Part shown: in pieces, positions 1-10,980 of the stretch
Numbering within the stretch: the first letter of the stretch is position 1
Layout of the letters: each line of letters opens with the position of its first letter
Origin: Rhodeus uyekii
Lineage: Eukaryota > Chordata > Actinopteri > Cypriniformes > Acheilognathidae
Length of the DNA: 64,000 bases
Assembly (NCBI GenBank): GCA_037043235.1
Contig: JAWRVZ010000569.1
Coordinates: 89,726 to 153,725 of the forward strand
Reading direction: 5' to 3'
The notes under the pieces: generated by a model
Seen by the model: only the letters and a program-made list of their open reading frames with translations
Databases searched by the model: none
What the model was told of the DNA's origin: nothing
Program-made: the position numbers and the translations under genes

Positions 1-83
1 AATAACTTTTGAACCGTATGACCTAGAAACAAAATTCTTATGTCCACTGATTCCTTGGCTCAAGACGATTCGATTGCACCCTA

Positions 84-91
84 TGACGTCA
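84..91. promoter_or_regulatory. CRE palindrome TGACGTCA (representative)
   Basis: A perfect 8-bp cAMP-response-element palindrome sits inside CTATGACGTCATTTTCCGTCATGA. By my reading it is intact in 42 of 43 units (for example 1915, 8430, 30883, 63599) and mutated only in unit 7. CREB/ATF binding is inferred from the consensus only. Confidence 0.45.
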
Positions 92-402
92 TTTTCCGTC
101 ATGAAAATTTTCCCGCCATTTTGAATTTTATGAAAAACCTACTTTTTCGAACTCCTCCTAGGCCGTTTGTCCGATTTTCACGAAAATTGAACCACATCAT
201 CTCCAGACGATGTTGACAAAAAGTTATCCAAAGAAAGTTGATATGTCAAACCGTTTTCGAATAACTCGCGAAAGAATCCGACGTAATGGTCGCAAAAATG
301 AAACTGAGGCTTTATCTCCGCAACGCATTAGCGTTTTCTGACCAAACTAGGTGGGTGTTATGTCAATCATGGTCTGAGGCTACCTGCAGAGTTTTGGCGC
401 TG

Positions 403-415
403 TGCCCCCTAGTGG
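403..415 (-). promoter_or_regulatory. CTCF-like core motif (representative)
   Basis: The minus strand reads CCACTAGGGGGCA and fits the vertebrate CTCF core CCASYAGRKGGCR at every position. It is the first of about 54 identical 13-mers, all on the minus strand: one per A or C unit and two per B unit. Binding is not shown by sequence alone. Confidence 0.5.
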
Positions 416-1124
416 TCAGGAGATATGAAAAAGTTAAATATTTGCTTATAACTTCTGAACGCTTTGGCCAAAAATAATAAAACTGGTCTCTTTAGATTCA
501 GTGCATCATGCCGAGTCGTGCGATACCAAATTTTTCCATATCGGCCATTTTGAGCGTCGGCCATTTTGAATATTGTCATAAATTGCTATATTTAACAAAC
601 ACATTGGCGTATCGTTACGAAACTCGAGATGTGTCTTCGGCACCAGGGCCTGATACAACACAAAAAGTTTCGAGGCAGCACCACCTTGTGGTCAAAAGTT
701 ATAAACAAATTTACAAATATGCTAATAACTTTTGAGTGCGTTAACCTATGGTAAAACAAATTATCTTTATACGTTCCTTGGGTCAAACCAAGAACACAGA
801 TACCAAATTTGTCATAGTCGGCCAAACTTCTTGTCCACCATGTTGTTTTTCTTTAAAAACCTACTTTTTCGAACTCCTCCCAGACCGTTTGTCCAATTTT
901 CACCAAAATTAAACCACATCATCTCCAGACCATCATGACAAAAAGTTATCCAAAGAAAGTTGATATGTCAAACCGTTTACGAATAACTCGCGAAAGAATC
1001 CGACGTAATGGTCGCAAAAATGAAATTGAGGCTTTATCTCCGCAACGCATTAGTGTTTTCTGACCAAACTAGGTGTGTGTTATGTCAATCATGGTCTGAG
1101 GCTACCTGCAGAGTTTTGGCGCTC

Positions 1125-1137
1125 TGCCCCCTAGTGG
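1125..1137 (-). promoter_or_regulatory. CTCF-like core motif, second core of a B unit
   Basis: Same 13-mer in the second core of unit 0. Here it continues as ...GGGGGCAGAGCGC on the minus strand, whereas first-core sites continue ...GGGGGCACAGCGC. Confidence 0.5.
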
Positions 1138-1640
1138 TCAGGAGATATTAAAAAACTGACATTTTTGATTATAACTCCTGAACGCTTTGTCTAAAAATCA
1201 TGAAACTGCTGTCTTTAGATCCAGTGGGTCATGCCGAGCCCTGTGATACCAAATTTTCCCATATCGGCCATTTTGAGCGTCTGCCATTTCGATTTTTCTT
1301 ATAAGATGCTATGTTTAACAAACACATGACTTTAGTGCTCTGTCAGCAATGGTTTACCCAATTGAAAGCAAACTTTGCATGTGTCAATGTCACCACACTC
1401 TCAATGTACCACATGAATTGACACTACAATTTGATTACAGCGCTGCCTGTTGGTTGAACGTGATAAACCATTAAATCGAATTACTAAAGACCGTGTTGTT
1501 GATTTTTCAGCCATTTAGACTTAAGTCATATTGAAGTGTCTTTAGATTCTTGCTGCCGTTGGTCTGATGATGCCAGCCATGTCGGCATGACATTTAATGC
1601 CCTCCTTGCGCTTGGCCCCGTGATGGCTGCTAGCAGCTAT

Positions 1641-2749
1641 ATTTATTATTATTATTATTCTTCTTCTGCCATTGAAGTCTATGACAGCCCATAGAACCGT
1701 AAGCGGGAAAATGAAAAAAAGTTGGCACACTCATAAAGGAGAGTCTAATCATTGACCATAGCAAAATTGAAGTCTCTAACTCAATCTCTCTACCGCCACC
1801 AACTGTCCAAAGTTGCACTCACGTTTACGTAAATAACTTTTGAACCGTATGTCCTAGAAACAAAATTCTTTTGTCCACTGATTCCTTGGCTCAAGACGAT
1901 TCGATTGCACCCTATGACGTCATTTTCCGTCATGAAAATTTTCCCGCCATTTTGAATTTTATGAAAAACCTACTTTGTCGAACTCCTCCTAGGCCGTTCG
2001 TCCGATGTTCACGAAAATTGAACCACATCATCTCCTGACAATGTTGACAAAACGATATATAAACAAAGTTGATTCGTCAAACCGTTTACGAATAACTCGT
2101 GAAAGAATCTGAGGTAAAAGTCGCCAAAATGAAATTGAGGCTTTATCTCCCCAATGCATTAGCCTTTTCTGACCAAACTAGGTGTGTGTTATGTCAATCA
2201 TGGTTTGAGGCTACCTGCAGAGTTTTGGCGCTCTGCCCCCTAGTGGTCAGGAGATATTAAAAAACTGACTTTTTTGCTTATAACTCCTGAACCCTTTGGC
2301 CAAAAATCATGAAACTGGTCTCTTTAGATCCAATGGGTCATGCCGAGTCCTGTGATACCAAATTTTCCCATATCGGCCATTTTGAGCGTCTGCCATTTCG
2401 ATTTTTCTTATAAGATTCTATGTTTAACAAACACATGACTTTAGTGCTCTGTCAGCAATGGTTTACCCAATTGAAAGCAAACTTTGCATGTGTCAATGTC
2501 ACCACACTCTCAATGTACCACATGAATTGACACTACAATTTGGTTACAGCGCTGCCTGCTGGTTGAATGTGATAAACCATTAAATCGAATTACTAAAGAC
2601 CGTATTGTTGATTTTTCAGCCATTTAGACTTAAGTCATATTGAAATGTCTTTAGATTCTTACTGCCATTGGTCTGATGATGCCAGCCATGTCGGCATGAC
2701 ATTTAATGCCCTCCTTGCGCTTGGCCCCGTGATGGCTGCTAGCAGCTAT
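1641..2749 (+). repeat. Unit 1, type A
   Basis: The head starts directly with a (TTA)n(TTC)n tract and no hairpin minisatellite. There is a single core, with a CRE at 1915-1922 and a CTCF-like core at 2234-2246. From the head onward it matches units 10 and 11. Landmarks are offset by a constant 12,077 bp from unit 10, and the rare word AAACAAAGTTGATTCG is shared. Confidence 0.93.
2055..2062 (+). promoter_or_regulatory. TATA-like word in A-type core (representative)
   Basis: GATATATAAA lies in the A-type core about 140 bp downstream of the CRE. It recurs in most A units. No transcript evidence can be read from sequence, so this is a weak call. Confidence 0.2.
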
Positions 2750-2762
2750 TTAGGGGCCAAGC
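2719..2762. repeat. Nested palindromic unit junction (type example)
   Basis: GCTTGGCCCC (2719-2728) and GGGGCCAAGC (2753-2762) are perfect 10-bp inverted repeats. They enclose the perfect 12-bp palindrome GCTGCTAGCAGC (2735-2746). The same arrangement recurs wherever an A or B unit is followed by a minisatellite. After C units the outer arm is 12 bp, but the inner palindrome is replaced by GCTGCTTGCAGC. Confidence 0.9.
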
Positions 2763-3942
2763 ACCGAAGGTGCGGAGGCACCTATTGTTTTTGTTCCGGT
2801 TCTTATTATTATTAGGGGCCAAGCACCGAAGGTGCGGAGGCACCTATTGTTTTTGTTCCGGTTCTTATTATTATTATTATTATTATTCTTCTTCTGCCAT
2901 TGAAGTCTATGACAGCCCATAGAACCGTAAGCGGGAAAATGAAAAAAAGTTGGCACACTGATAAAGGAGAGTCCAATCATTGACCATAGCAAAATTGAAG
3001 TCTCTAACTCAATCTCTCTAGCGCCACCAACTGTCCAAAGTTGCACTCACATTTACGTAAATAACTTTTGAACCGTATGTCCTAGAAACAAAATTCTTTT
3101 GTCCACTGATTCCTTGGCTCAAGACGATTTGATTGCACCCTATGACGTCATTTTCCGTCATGAAGATTTTCCCGCCATTTTGAATTTTATGAAAAACCTA
3201 CTTTGTCGAACTCCTCCTAGGCCGTTCGTCCGATGTTCACGAAAATTGAACCACATCATCTCCCGACAATGTGGACAAAACGATATATAAAGAAAGTTGA
3301 TTCGTCAAACCGTTTACGAATAACTCGCGAAAGAATCTGAGGTAAAAGTCGCCAAAATGAAATTGAGGCTTTATCTCCCCAATGCATTAGCCTTTTCTGA
3401 CCAAACTAGGTGTGTGTTATGTCAATCATGGTTTGAGGCTACCTGCAGAGTTTTGGCGCTGTGCCCCCTAGTGGTCAGGAGTTATCAAAAACTGACTTTT
3501 TTGCTTATAACTTCTGAACCCTTTGGCCAAAAATCATGAAACTGGTCTCTTTAGATCCAGTGGGTCATGCCGAGTCCTGTGATAGCAAATATTCCCATAT
3601 CGGGCATTTTGAGCGTCTGCCATTTCGATTTTTCTTATAAGATGCTATGTTTAACAAACACATGACTTTAGTGCTCTGTCAGCCATGGTTTACCCAATTT
3701 ACCCAATGTACCACATGAATTGACACTACAATTTGGTTACAGCGCTGCCTGTTGGTCGAACGTGATAAACCATTAAATCGAACTACTAAAGACCGTATTG
3801 TTGATTTTTCAGCCATTTAGACTTAAGTCATATTGAAATGTCTTTAGATTCTTACTGCCGTTGGTCTGATGATGCCAGCCATGTCGGCATGACATTTAAT
3901 GCCCTCCTTGCGCTTGGCCCCGTGATGGCTGCTAGCAGCTAT
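2750..3942 (+). repeat. Unit 2, type A, two hairpin minisatellites
   Basis: It opens with minisatellite copies at 2753 and 2815 (62-bp period) and then (TTA)n(TTC)n. CRE at 3143-3150; CTCF-like core at 3462-3474. The tail has lost roughly 45 bp near 3,697-3,705, where the ACCCAATT...CAATGTACC stretch of sibling units is collapsed between two ACCCAAT words, consistent with slippage at a short direct repeat. Confidence 0.93.
2753..2876 (+). repeat. Hairpin minisatellite pair (type example)
   Basis: Two copies begin at 2753 and 2815. Each holds two mutually exclusive stem-loops: GCACC-GAA-GGTGC (2761-2773) and AGGTGC-GGAG-GCACCT (2768-2783). A GTTCCGGTTCTT tail and (TTA)n follow. By my count the window has 31 intact copies in clusters of one to four, always at a unit junction. 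The tails define five subtypes: TTTTTGTTCCGG, TAATTGTTCCGG, TTTCCGTTCCGG, TAATCGTTCTCG and TATCCGTTCTCG. Confidence 0.9.
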
Positions 3943-5036
3943 ATTTATTATTATTCTTCTTCTGCCATTGAAGTCTATGACAGCCCATAGAACCGTAAGC
4001 GGGAAAATGAAAAAAAGTTGGCACACTCATAAAGGACAGTCCAATCATTGACCATAGCAAAATTGAAGTCTCTAACTCAATCTCTATTGCGCCACCAACT
4101 GTCCAAAGTTGCACTCACGTTTATGTAAATAACTTTTGAACCGTATGTCCTAGAAACAAAATTCTTTTGTCCACTGATTCCTTGGCTCAAGACGATTCGA
4201 ATGCACCCTATGACGTCATTTTCCGTCATGAAAATTTTCCCGCCATTTTGAATTTTATGAAAAACCTACTTTTTCGAACTCCTCCTAGGCCGTTCGTCCG
4301 ATTTTCACGAAAATTGAACCACATCATCTCCAGACAATGTGGACAAAACGGTATATAAAGAAAGTTTATTCGTCAAACTGTTTACGAATAACTCGCGAAA
4401 GAATCCGAGGTAAAAGTCGCCAAAATGAATTTGAGGCTTTATCTCCGCAATGCATTAGCCTTTTCTGACCAAACTAGGTGTGTATTATGTCAATCATGGT
4501 TTGAGGCTACCTGCAGAGTTTTGGCGCTGTGCCCCCTAGTGGTCAGGAGTTATGAAAAACTGACTTTTGTGCTTATAACTTCTGAACCCTTTGGCCAAAA
4601 ATCATGAAACTGGTCTCTTTAGATCCAGTGGGTCATGCCGAGTCCTGTGATACCAAATATTCCCATATCGGCCATTTTGAGCGTCTGCCATTTCGATTTT
4701 TCTTATAAGATGCTATGTTTAACAAACACTTGACTTTAGTGCTCTGTCAGCAATGGTTTACCCAATTGAAAGCAAACTTTGCATGTGTCAATGTCACCAC
4801 ACTCTCAATGTACCACACACTACAATTTGGTTACAGCGCTGCCTGTTGGTTGAATGCGATAAACCATTAAATCGAATTGCTAAAGACCGTATTGTTGGTT
4901 TTTCAGCCATTTAGACTTAAGCCATATTGAAATGTCTTTAGATTTTTACTGCCGTTGATCTGATGATGCCAGTCATGTCGGCATGACATTTAATGCCCTC
5001 CTTGCGCTTGGCCCCGTGATGGCTGCTAGCAGCTAT
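3943..5036 (+). repeat. Unit 3, type A
   Basis: No minisatellite; short (TTA)n(TTC)n hinge. CRE at 4211-4218; CTCF-like core at 4530-4542. The tail carries an 8-bp loss next to GTACCAC near 4,813, also present in units 4 and 15, which marks a shared lineage. Confidence 0.92.
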
Positions 5037-6130
5037 ATTTATTATTCTTTTTCTTCTGCCATTGAAGTCTATGACAGCCCATAGAACCGTAAGCGGGAAA
5101 ATGAAAAAAAGTTGGCACACTCATAAAGGACAGTCCAATCATTGACCATAGCAAAATTGAAGTCTCTAACTCAATCTCTATTGCGCCACCAACTGCCCAA
5201 AGTTGCACTCACGTTTACGTAAATAACTTTTGAACCGTATGTCCTAGAAACAAAATTCTTTTGTCAACTGATTCCTTGGCTCAAGACGATTCGATTGCAC
5301 CCTATGACGTCATTTTCCGTCATGAAAATTTTCCCGCCATTTTGAATTTTATGAAAAACCTACTTTGTCGAACTCCTCCTAGGCCATTCGTTCGATGTTC
5401 ACGAAAATTGAACCACATCATCTCCCGACAATGTGGACAAAACGATATATAAAGAAAGTTGATTCGTCAAACCGTTTACGAATAACTCGCGAAAGAATCT
5501 GAGGTAAAAGTCGCCAAAATGAAATTGAGGCTTTATCTCCCCAATGCATTAGCCTTTTCTGACCAAACTAGGTGTGTGTTATGTCAATCATGGTTTGAGG
5601 CTACCTGCAGAGTTTTGGCGCTGTGCCCCCTAGTGGTCAGGAGTTATCAAAAACTGACTTTTTTGCTTATAACTTCTGAACCCTTTGGCCAAAAATCATG
5701 AAACTGGTCTCTTTAGATCCAGTGGGTCATGCCGAGTCCTGTGATACCAAATATTCCCATATCGGCCATTTTTAGCGTCTGCCATTTCAATTTTTCTTAT
5801 AAGATGCTATGTTTAACAAACACTTTACTTTAGTGCTCTGTCAGCAATGGTTTACCCAATTGAAAGCAAACTTTGCATGTGTCAATGTCACCACACTCTC
5901 AATGTACCACACACTACAATTTGGTTACAGCGCTGCCTGTTGGTTGAATGCGATAAACCATTAAATCGAATTGCTAAAGACCGTATTGTTGGTTTTTCAG
6001 CCATTTAGACTTAAGTCATATTGAAATGTCTTTAGATTTTTACTGCCGTTGGTCTGATGATGCCAGTCATGTCGGCATGACATTTAATGCCCTCCTTGCG
6101 CTTGGCCCCGTGATGGCTGCTAGCAGCTAT
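5037..6130 (+). repeat. Unit 4, type A
   Basis: Short hinge with TTCTTTTTCTTC. CRE at 5305-5312; CTCF-like core at 5624-5636. It shares the 8-bp tail deletion (near 5,907) with units 3 and 15, and the core variant with CCCCAATGCATTAG with units 2, 15 and 20. Confidence 0.92.
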
Positions 6131-8078
6131 ATTTAGGGGCCAAGCACCGAAGGTGCGGAGGCACCTATTGTTTTTGTTCCGGTTCTTATTATTAGGGGCC
6201 AAGCACCGAAGGTGCGAAGGCACCTATTGTTTCTGTTCCGGTTCTTATTATTATTCTTCATCTTCTTCTTCTTCCGCCATGAAAGTCTATGGCAGCCCAT
6301 AGAACCGTATGCGGGAAAATGATGAAAGTTGGCACACTCATTAAAGACAGTCCAATCATTGACCATAACAAATTTGAAGTCTCTAACTCAATATCTCTAG
6401 CGCCACCAACTGTCCAAAGTTGAACTAACGTTTATGCTAATAACTTTTGAACCGTATGACCTAGAAACAAAATTCTTATGTCCACTGATTCCTTGGCTCA
6501 AGACGATTCGATTGCACCTTATGACGTCATTTTCCGTCATGAAATTTTTCCCGCCATTTTGAATTTTATGAAAAACCTACTTTTTCGAACTCCTCCTAGA
6601 CCGTTTTTCCGATTTCAACGAAAATTGAACCACATCATCTCCAGACCATGTGGACAAAAAGTTATCCAAAGAAAGTTGATATGTCAAACCGTTTACGAAT
6701 AACTCGCGAAAGAATCCGACGTAATGGTCGCAAAAATGAAATTGATGCTTTATCTCCGCAACACATTAGCGTTTTCTGACCAAACTAGGTGTGTGTTATG
6801 TCAATCATGATCTGAGGCTACCTGCAGAGTTTTGGCGCTGTGCCCCCTAGTGGTCAGGAGATATGAAAAAGTTAAATATTTGCTTATAACTTCTGAACGC
6901 TTTGGCCAAAAATAATAAAACTGGTCTCTTTAGATTCAGTGCATCATGCCGAGTCGTGCGATACCAAATTTTCCCATATCGGCCATTTTGAGCGTCGGCC
7001 ATTTTGAATATTGTCATAAATTGCTATATTTAACAAAGATATTGGCGTATCGTTACGAAACTCAATATGTGTCTTCGGCACCTAACCTTGATACGACTCA
7101 AAAAGTTTCGAGGCAGCACCCCCTTGTGGTCAAAAATTATAACCAAATTTACAAATATGGTAATAACTTTTGAGTGCGTTAACCTATGGTAAAACAAATT
7201 ATCTTTATACGTTCCTTGGGTCAAACCAAGAACACAGATACCAAATTTGTCATAGTCGGCCAAACTTCTTGTCCACCATGTTGTTTTTCTTTAAAAACCT
7301 ACTTTTTCGAACTCCTCCCAGACCGTTTGTCCAATTTTCACCAAAATGAAACCACATCATCTCCAGACCATCATGACAAAAAGTTATCCAAAGAAAGTTG
7401 ATATGTCAAACCGTTTACGAATAACTCGCGAAAGAATCCGACGTAATGGTCGCAAAAATGAAATTGAGGCTTTATCTCCGCAACGCATTAGTGTTTTCTG
7501 ACCAAACTAGGTGTGTGTTATGTCAATCATGGTCTGAGGCTACCTGCAGAGTTTTGGCGTTCTGCCCCCTAGTGGTCAGGAGATATAAAAAAACTGACAT
7601 TTTTGATTATAACTCCTGAACGCTTTGTCTAAAAATCATGAAACTGCTGTCTTTAGATCCAGTGGGTCATGCAGAGTCCTGTGATACCAAATTTTCCCAT
7701 ATCGGCCATTTTGAGCGTCTGCCATTTCGATTTTTCTTATAAGATGCTATGTTTAACAAACACATGACTTTAGTGCTCTGTCAGCAATGGTTTACCCAAT
7801 TGAAAGCAAACTTTGCATGTGTCAATGTCACCACACTCTCAATGTACCACATGAATTGACACTACAATTTGGTTTCAGTGCTGCCTGTTGGTTGAATGTG
7901 ATAAACCATTAAATCGAATTACTAAAGACCGTATTGTTGATTTTTCAGCCATTTAGACTTAAGTCATATTGAAATGTCTTTAGATTCCTACTGCCGTTGG
8001 TCTGATGATGCCAGCCATGTCGGCATGACATTTAATGCCCTCCTTGTGCTTGGCCCCGTGATGGCTGCTAGCAGCTAT
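6131..8078 (+). repeat. Unit 5, type B, two hairpin minisatellites
   Basis: Minisatellites start at 6136 and 6195 (59-bp period), followed by a mixed TTA/TTC tract. Duplicated core. CRE at 6522-6529; CTCF-like cores at 6841-6853 and 7563-7575. It has the ACTCAATATGTG spacer variant typical of units 8, 17, 18, 23, 24, 27, 32 and 37. Confidence 0.93.
6136..6255 (+). repeat. Hairpin minisatellite pair
   Basis: Copies at 6136 and 6195. The second differs in its central spacer (GCGAAGGCACC instead of GCGGAGGCACC), which breaks no stem pair. Confidence 0.88.
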
Positions 8079-9982
8079 ATTTATTAGGGGCCAAGCACCG
8101 AAGGTGCGGAGGCACCTATTGTAATTGTTCCGGTTCTTTATTATTATTATTCATCTTCTTCTTCTTCTTCTTCTTCTTCTTCCGCCATGGAAGTCTATGT
8201 AAGGCCATAGAACCGTTTGCGGGAAAATGATAAAATTTGGCACACTGATAGAGGACAAGCCAATCATTGACCATAGCAAATTTGAAGTCTCTAACTCAAT
8301 GTCTCTAGCGCCACCAACTGTCCAAAGTTGCACTCACGTTTACGTAAATAACTCTTGAACCGTATGTCCTAGAAACAAAATTCTTTCGTCCACTAATTCC
8401 TTGGCTCAAGACGATTCGATTGCACCCTATGACGTCATTTTCCGTCATGAAAATTTTCCCGCCATTTTGAATTTTACGAAAAACCTACTTTTTCGAACTC
8501 CTCCTAGGCCGTTTGTCCGATTTTCACGAAAATTGAACCACATCATCTCCAGACTATGCGTACAAAAAGTTATTAAAAGAAAGTTTATTTGTCAAACCGT
8601 TTACGAATAACTTGCGAATGAATTCGACAAAATGGCCGCAGAAATGAAAGCGAGGCTTTATCTCTGCAACGCATTAGCGTATTCTGACCAAACTTGGTGT
8701 GTGTTATGGCAATGATGGTCTGAGGCTACCTGCGGAGATTTGGCGCTCTGCCCCCTAGTGGTCTGGAGATATGAAAAAGTGAAATATTTGCTTATAACTT
8801 CTGAACGCTTCGATCAAAAATCATAAAACTGGTCTCGTTAGATTCAGGGCATCATGCCGAGTCGTGCAATACCAAATTTTCCCATATCGGCCATTTTGAG
8901 GGTCGGCCATTTTGAATTTTGTCATAAATTGCTATATTTAACAAACACATTGGTGTATCGTTACGAAACTCGATATGTGTCTTCGGCATCTGGGCCTGAT
9001 ACAACACAAAAAGTTTCGAGGCAGCGCCACCTTGTGGTCAAAAGTTATAAACAAATTTGCAAAAATGCTAATAACTTTTGAACACGTTAACCTATGGTAA
9101 AATAAGTTGTCTTTATACGTTCCTTGGGTCAAACCGAGAACACAGATACCAAATTTGTCATAGTCGGCCAAACTTCCTGTCCGCCATGTTGTTTTTCTTT
9201 AAAAACCTACTTTTTCGAACTCCTCCCACACCGTTTGTCCAATTTTCACCAAAATTGAATCATAACATCTTCAGACCATGCTGACAAAAAGTTATTAAAA
9301 TAAAGTTGATTCGTCAAACAGGTTTCGATAAAATTGCGAACAAATTTGACCAAATGGCCACCAAATAAAGCGAGGCTATATCTCCGCAACGCATTAGCGT
9401 ATTCTGACCAAACTTTCTGTGTGTCATGTCAATCATGATCTGAGGCTACCTGCAGAGTTTTGGCGCTCTGCCCCCTAGTGGTCAGGAGATATAAAATACT
9501 GACATTTTTGATTATAACTCCTGAATGCTTTGTCCAAAAATCATGAAACTGCTGTCTTTAGATTCAGGGCATCATGCCGAGTCGTGCGATACCAAATTTT
9601 CCCATATCGGCCATTTTCAGCGTCAGCTATTTAGAATTTTGTCATGAAATGCTATGCTTAACAAACACATGACTTTAAAGCTGGATGTCAGCAATGCTTT
9701 ACCCTATTGACACCAAACTTTGCATGTGTCATTGTCACCTCACTCTGGATATACCACATGATTTGACACATCAGTTTGGTTACAGCGCTGAGTTATCGAA
9801 CGTGATAAACCATTACATTGAATTGCTAAAGACCGTATTGATGATTTTTCAGCCATTTAGACTGAAGTCATATTGGTATGTCTTTAGATGCTTACTGCTG
9901 TTGGTCTGATGCTGCCAGCCATGTCGGCATAACATTTAATGCCCTCCTAATGCTTGGCCCCGTCATGGCTGCTTGCAGCTAT
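8079..9982 (+). repeat. Unit 6, type B, first of four identical-looking copies
   Basis: One minisatellite at 8087 with a TAATTGTTCCGG tail, then (TTA)n and a long (TTC)n. CRE at 8430-8437; CTCF-like cores at 8749-8761 and 9469-9481. Landmarks from 8,087 to about 9,960 recur at constant offsets in unit 12 (+8,027) and unit 14 (a further +3,077). They recur in unit 25 (a further +16,735) until about 37,505. The unit end reads GTCATGGCTGCTTGCAGC rather than GTGATGGCTGCTAGCAGC. Confidence 0.93.
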
Positions 9983-10980
9983 ATTTATTATTATTCTTCT
10001 TCTGCCATTGAAGTCTATGACAGCCCATAGAACCGTAAGCGGGAAAATGAAAAAAAGTTGGCACACTCATAAACGACAGTCCAATCATTGACCATAGCAA
10101 AATTGAAGTCTCTAACTCAATCTCTATAGCGCCACCAACTGTCCAAAGTTGCACTCACGTTTACGTAAATAACTTTTGAACCGTATGTCCTAGAAACAAA
10201 ATTCTTTTCTCCACTGATTCCTTGGCTCAAGACGATTCGATTGCACCCTATGTCGTCATTTTGCGTCATGAAAATTTTCCCGCCATTTTGATTTTTTTGA
10301 AAAACCTACTTTGTCGAACTCCTCCTAGGCCGTTGGTCCGATTTTCACGAAAATTGAACCACATCATCTCCAGACAATGTGGACAAAACGATATATAAAG
10401 AAAGTTGATTCGTCAAACCGTTTACGAATAACTCGCGAAAGAATCCGAGGTAAAAGTCGCCAAAATGAAATTGAGGCTTTATCTCCGCAATGCATTAGCC
10501 TTTTCTGACCAAACTAGGTGTGTATTATGTCAATCATTGTCTGAGGCTGCCTGCAGAGTTTTGGCGCTGTGCCCCCTAGTGGTCAGGAGTTATGAAAAAC
10601 TGACTTTTTTGCTTATAACTTCTGAACCCTTTGGCCAAAAATCATGAAACTGGTCTCGTTAGATCCAGTGGGTCATGCCGAGTCCTGACTTTAGTGCTCT
10701 GTCAGCAATGGTTTACCCAATTGAAAGCAAACTTTGCATGTGTCAATGTCACCACACTCTCAATGTACCACATGAATTGACACTACAATTTGGTTACAGC
10801 GCTGCCGGTTGGTTGAATGTGCTAAACCATTAAATCGAATTACTAAAGACCGTATTGTTGATTTTTCAGCCATTTAGACTTAAGTCATATTGAAATGTCT
10901 TTAGATTCTTACTGCCGTTGGTCTGATGATGCCAGCCATGTCGGCATGACATTTAATGCCCTCCTTGCGCTTGGCCCCGT
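9983..10980 (+). repeat. Unit 7, type A with internal and terminal deletions
   Basis: Single core, CTCF-like core at 10570-10582. The CRE is mutated here (TGTCGTCA at 10251-10258), the only broken one in the window. About 100 bp are missing at 10,687, where GAGTCCTG joins directly to ACTTTAGTGCTC. The unit end stops at GGCCCCGT (about 10,980) and lacks the GCTGCTAGCAGC palindrome. Confidence 0.9.

Larger units (their letters stand above)
1..1640 (+). repeat. Unit 0, type B, 5' truncated by window edge
   Basis: The unit enters just after the head. Core copy 1 runs about 1-606, spacer about 607-721, core copy 2 about 722-1328, then the tail. The two cores both contain AATAACTTTTGA, a CTACTTTTTCGAACTCCTCC-like block and CCCCCTAGTGGTCAGGAGATAT, which shows an internal duplication. 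It has a CRE at 84-91, CTCF-like cores (minus strand) at 403-415 and 1125-1137, and a weaker CACCTTGTGG site near 678-691. It ends with the GCTGCTAGCAGC palindrome. Confidence 0.93.

Noticed and set aside
592..825. Recurring 77-codon minus-strand reading frame in B units, overlapped by 75- and 68-codon plus-strand frames
   Set aside because: It recurs only because the unit recurs. It overlaps other open frames on the opposite strand, has no recognisable domain, and is interrupted or altered in C units.
1861..1925. Possible RNA polymerase III A/B boxes (TTGGCTCAAGACG and GATTCGATTGC)
   Set aside because: The boxes match poorly, lie too close together, and no TTTT terminator is suitably placed. 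No tRNA-like fold is visible.
2750..3046. Minus-strand frame of about 98 codons through the hairpin minisatellite
   Set aside because: Its length depends on the minisatellite copy number, and it is not kept between units.
8151..8333. Minus-strand frames ending in poly-arginine and others rich in poly-asparagine
   Set aside because: The arginine and asparagine runs are translations of the (TTC)n and (TTA)n microsatellites.
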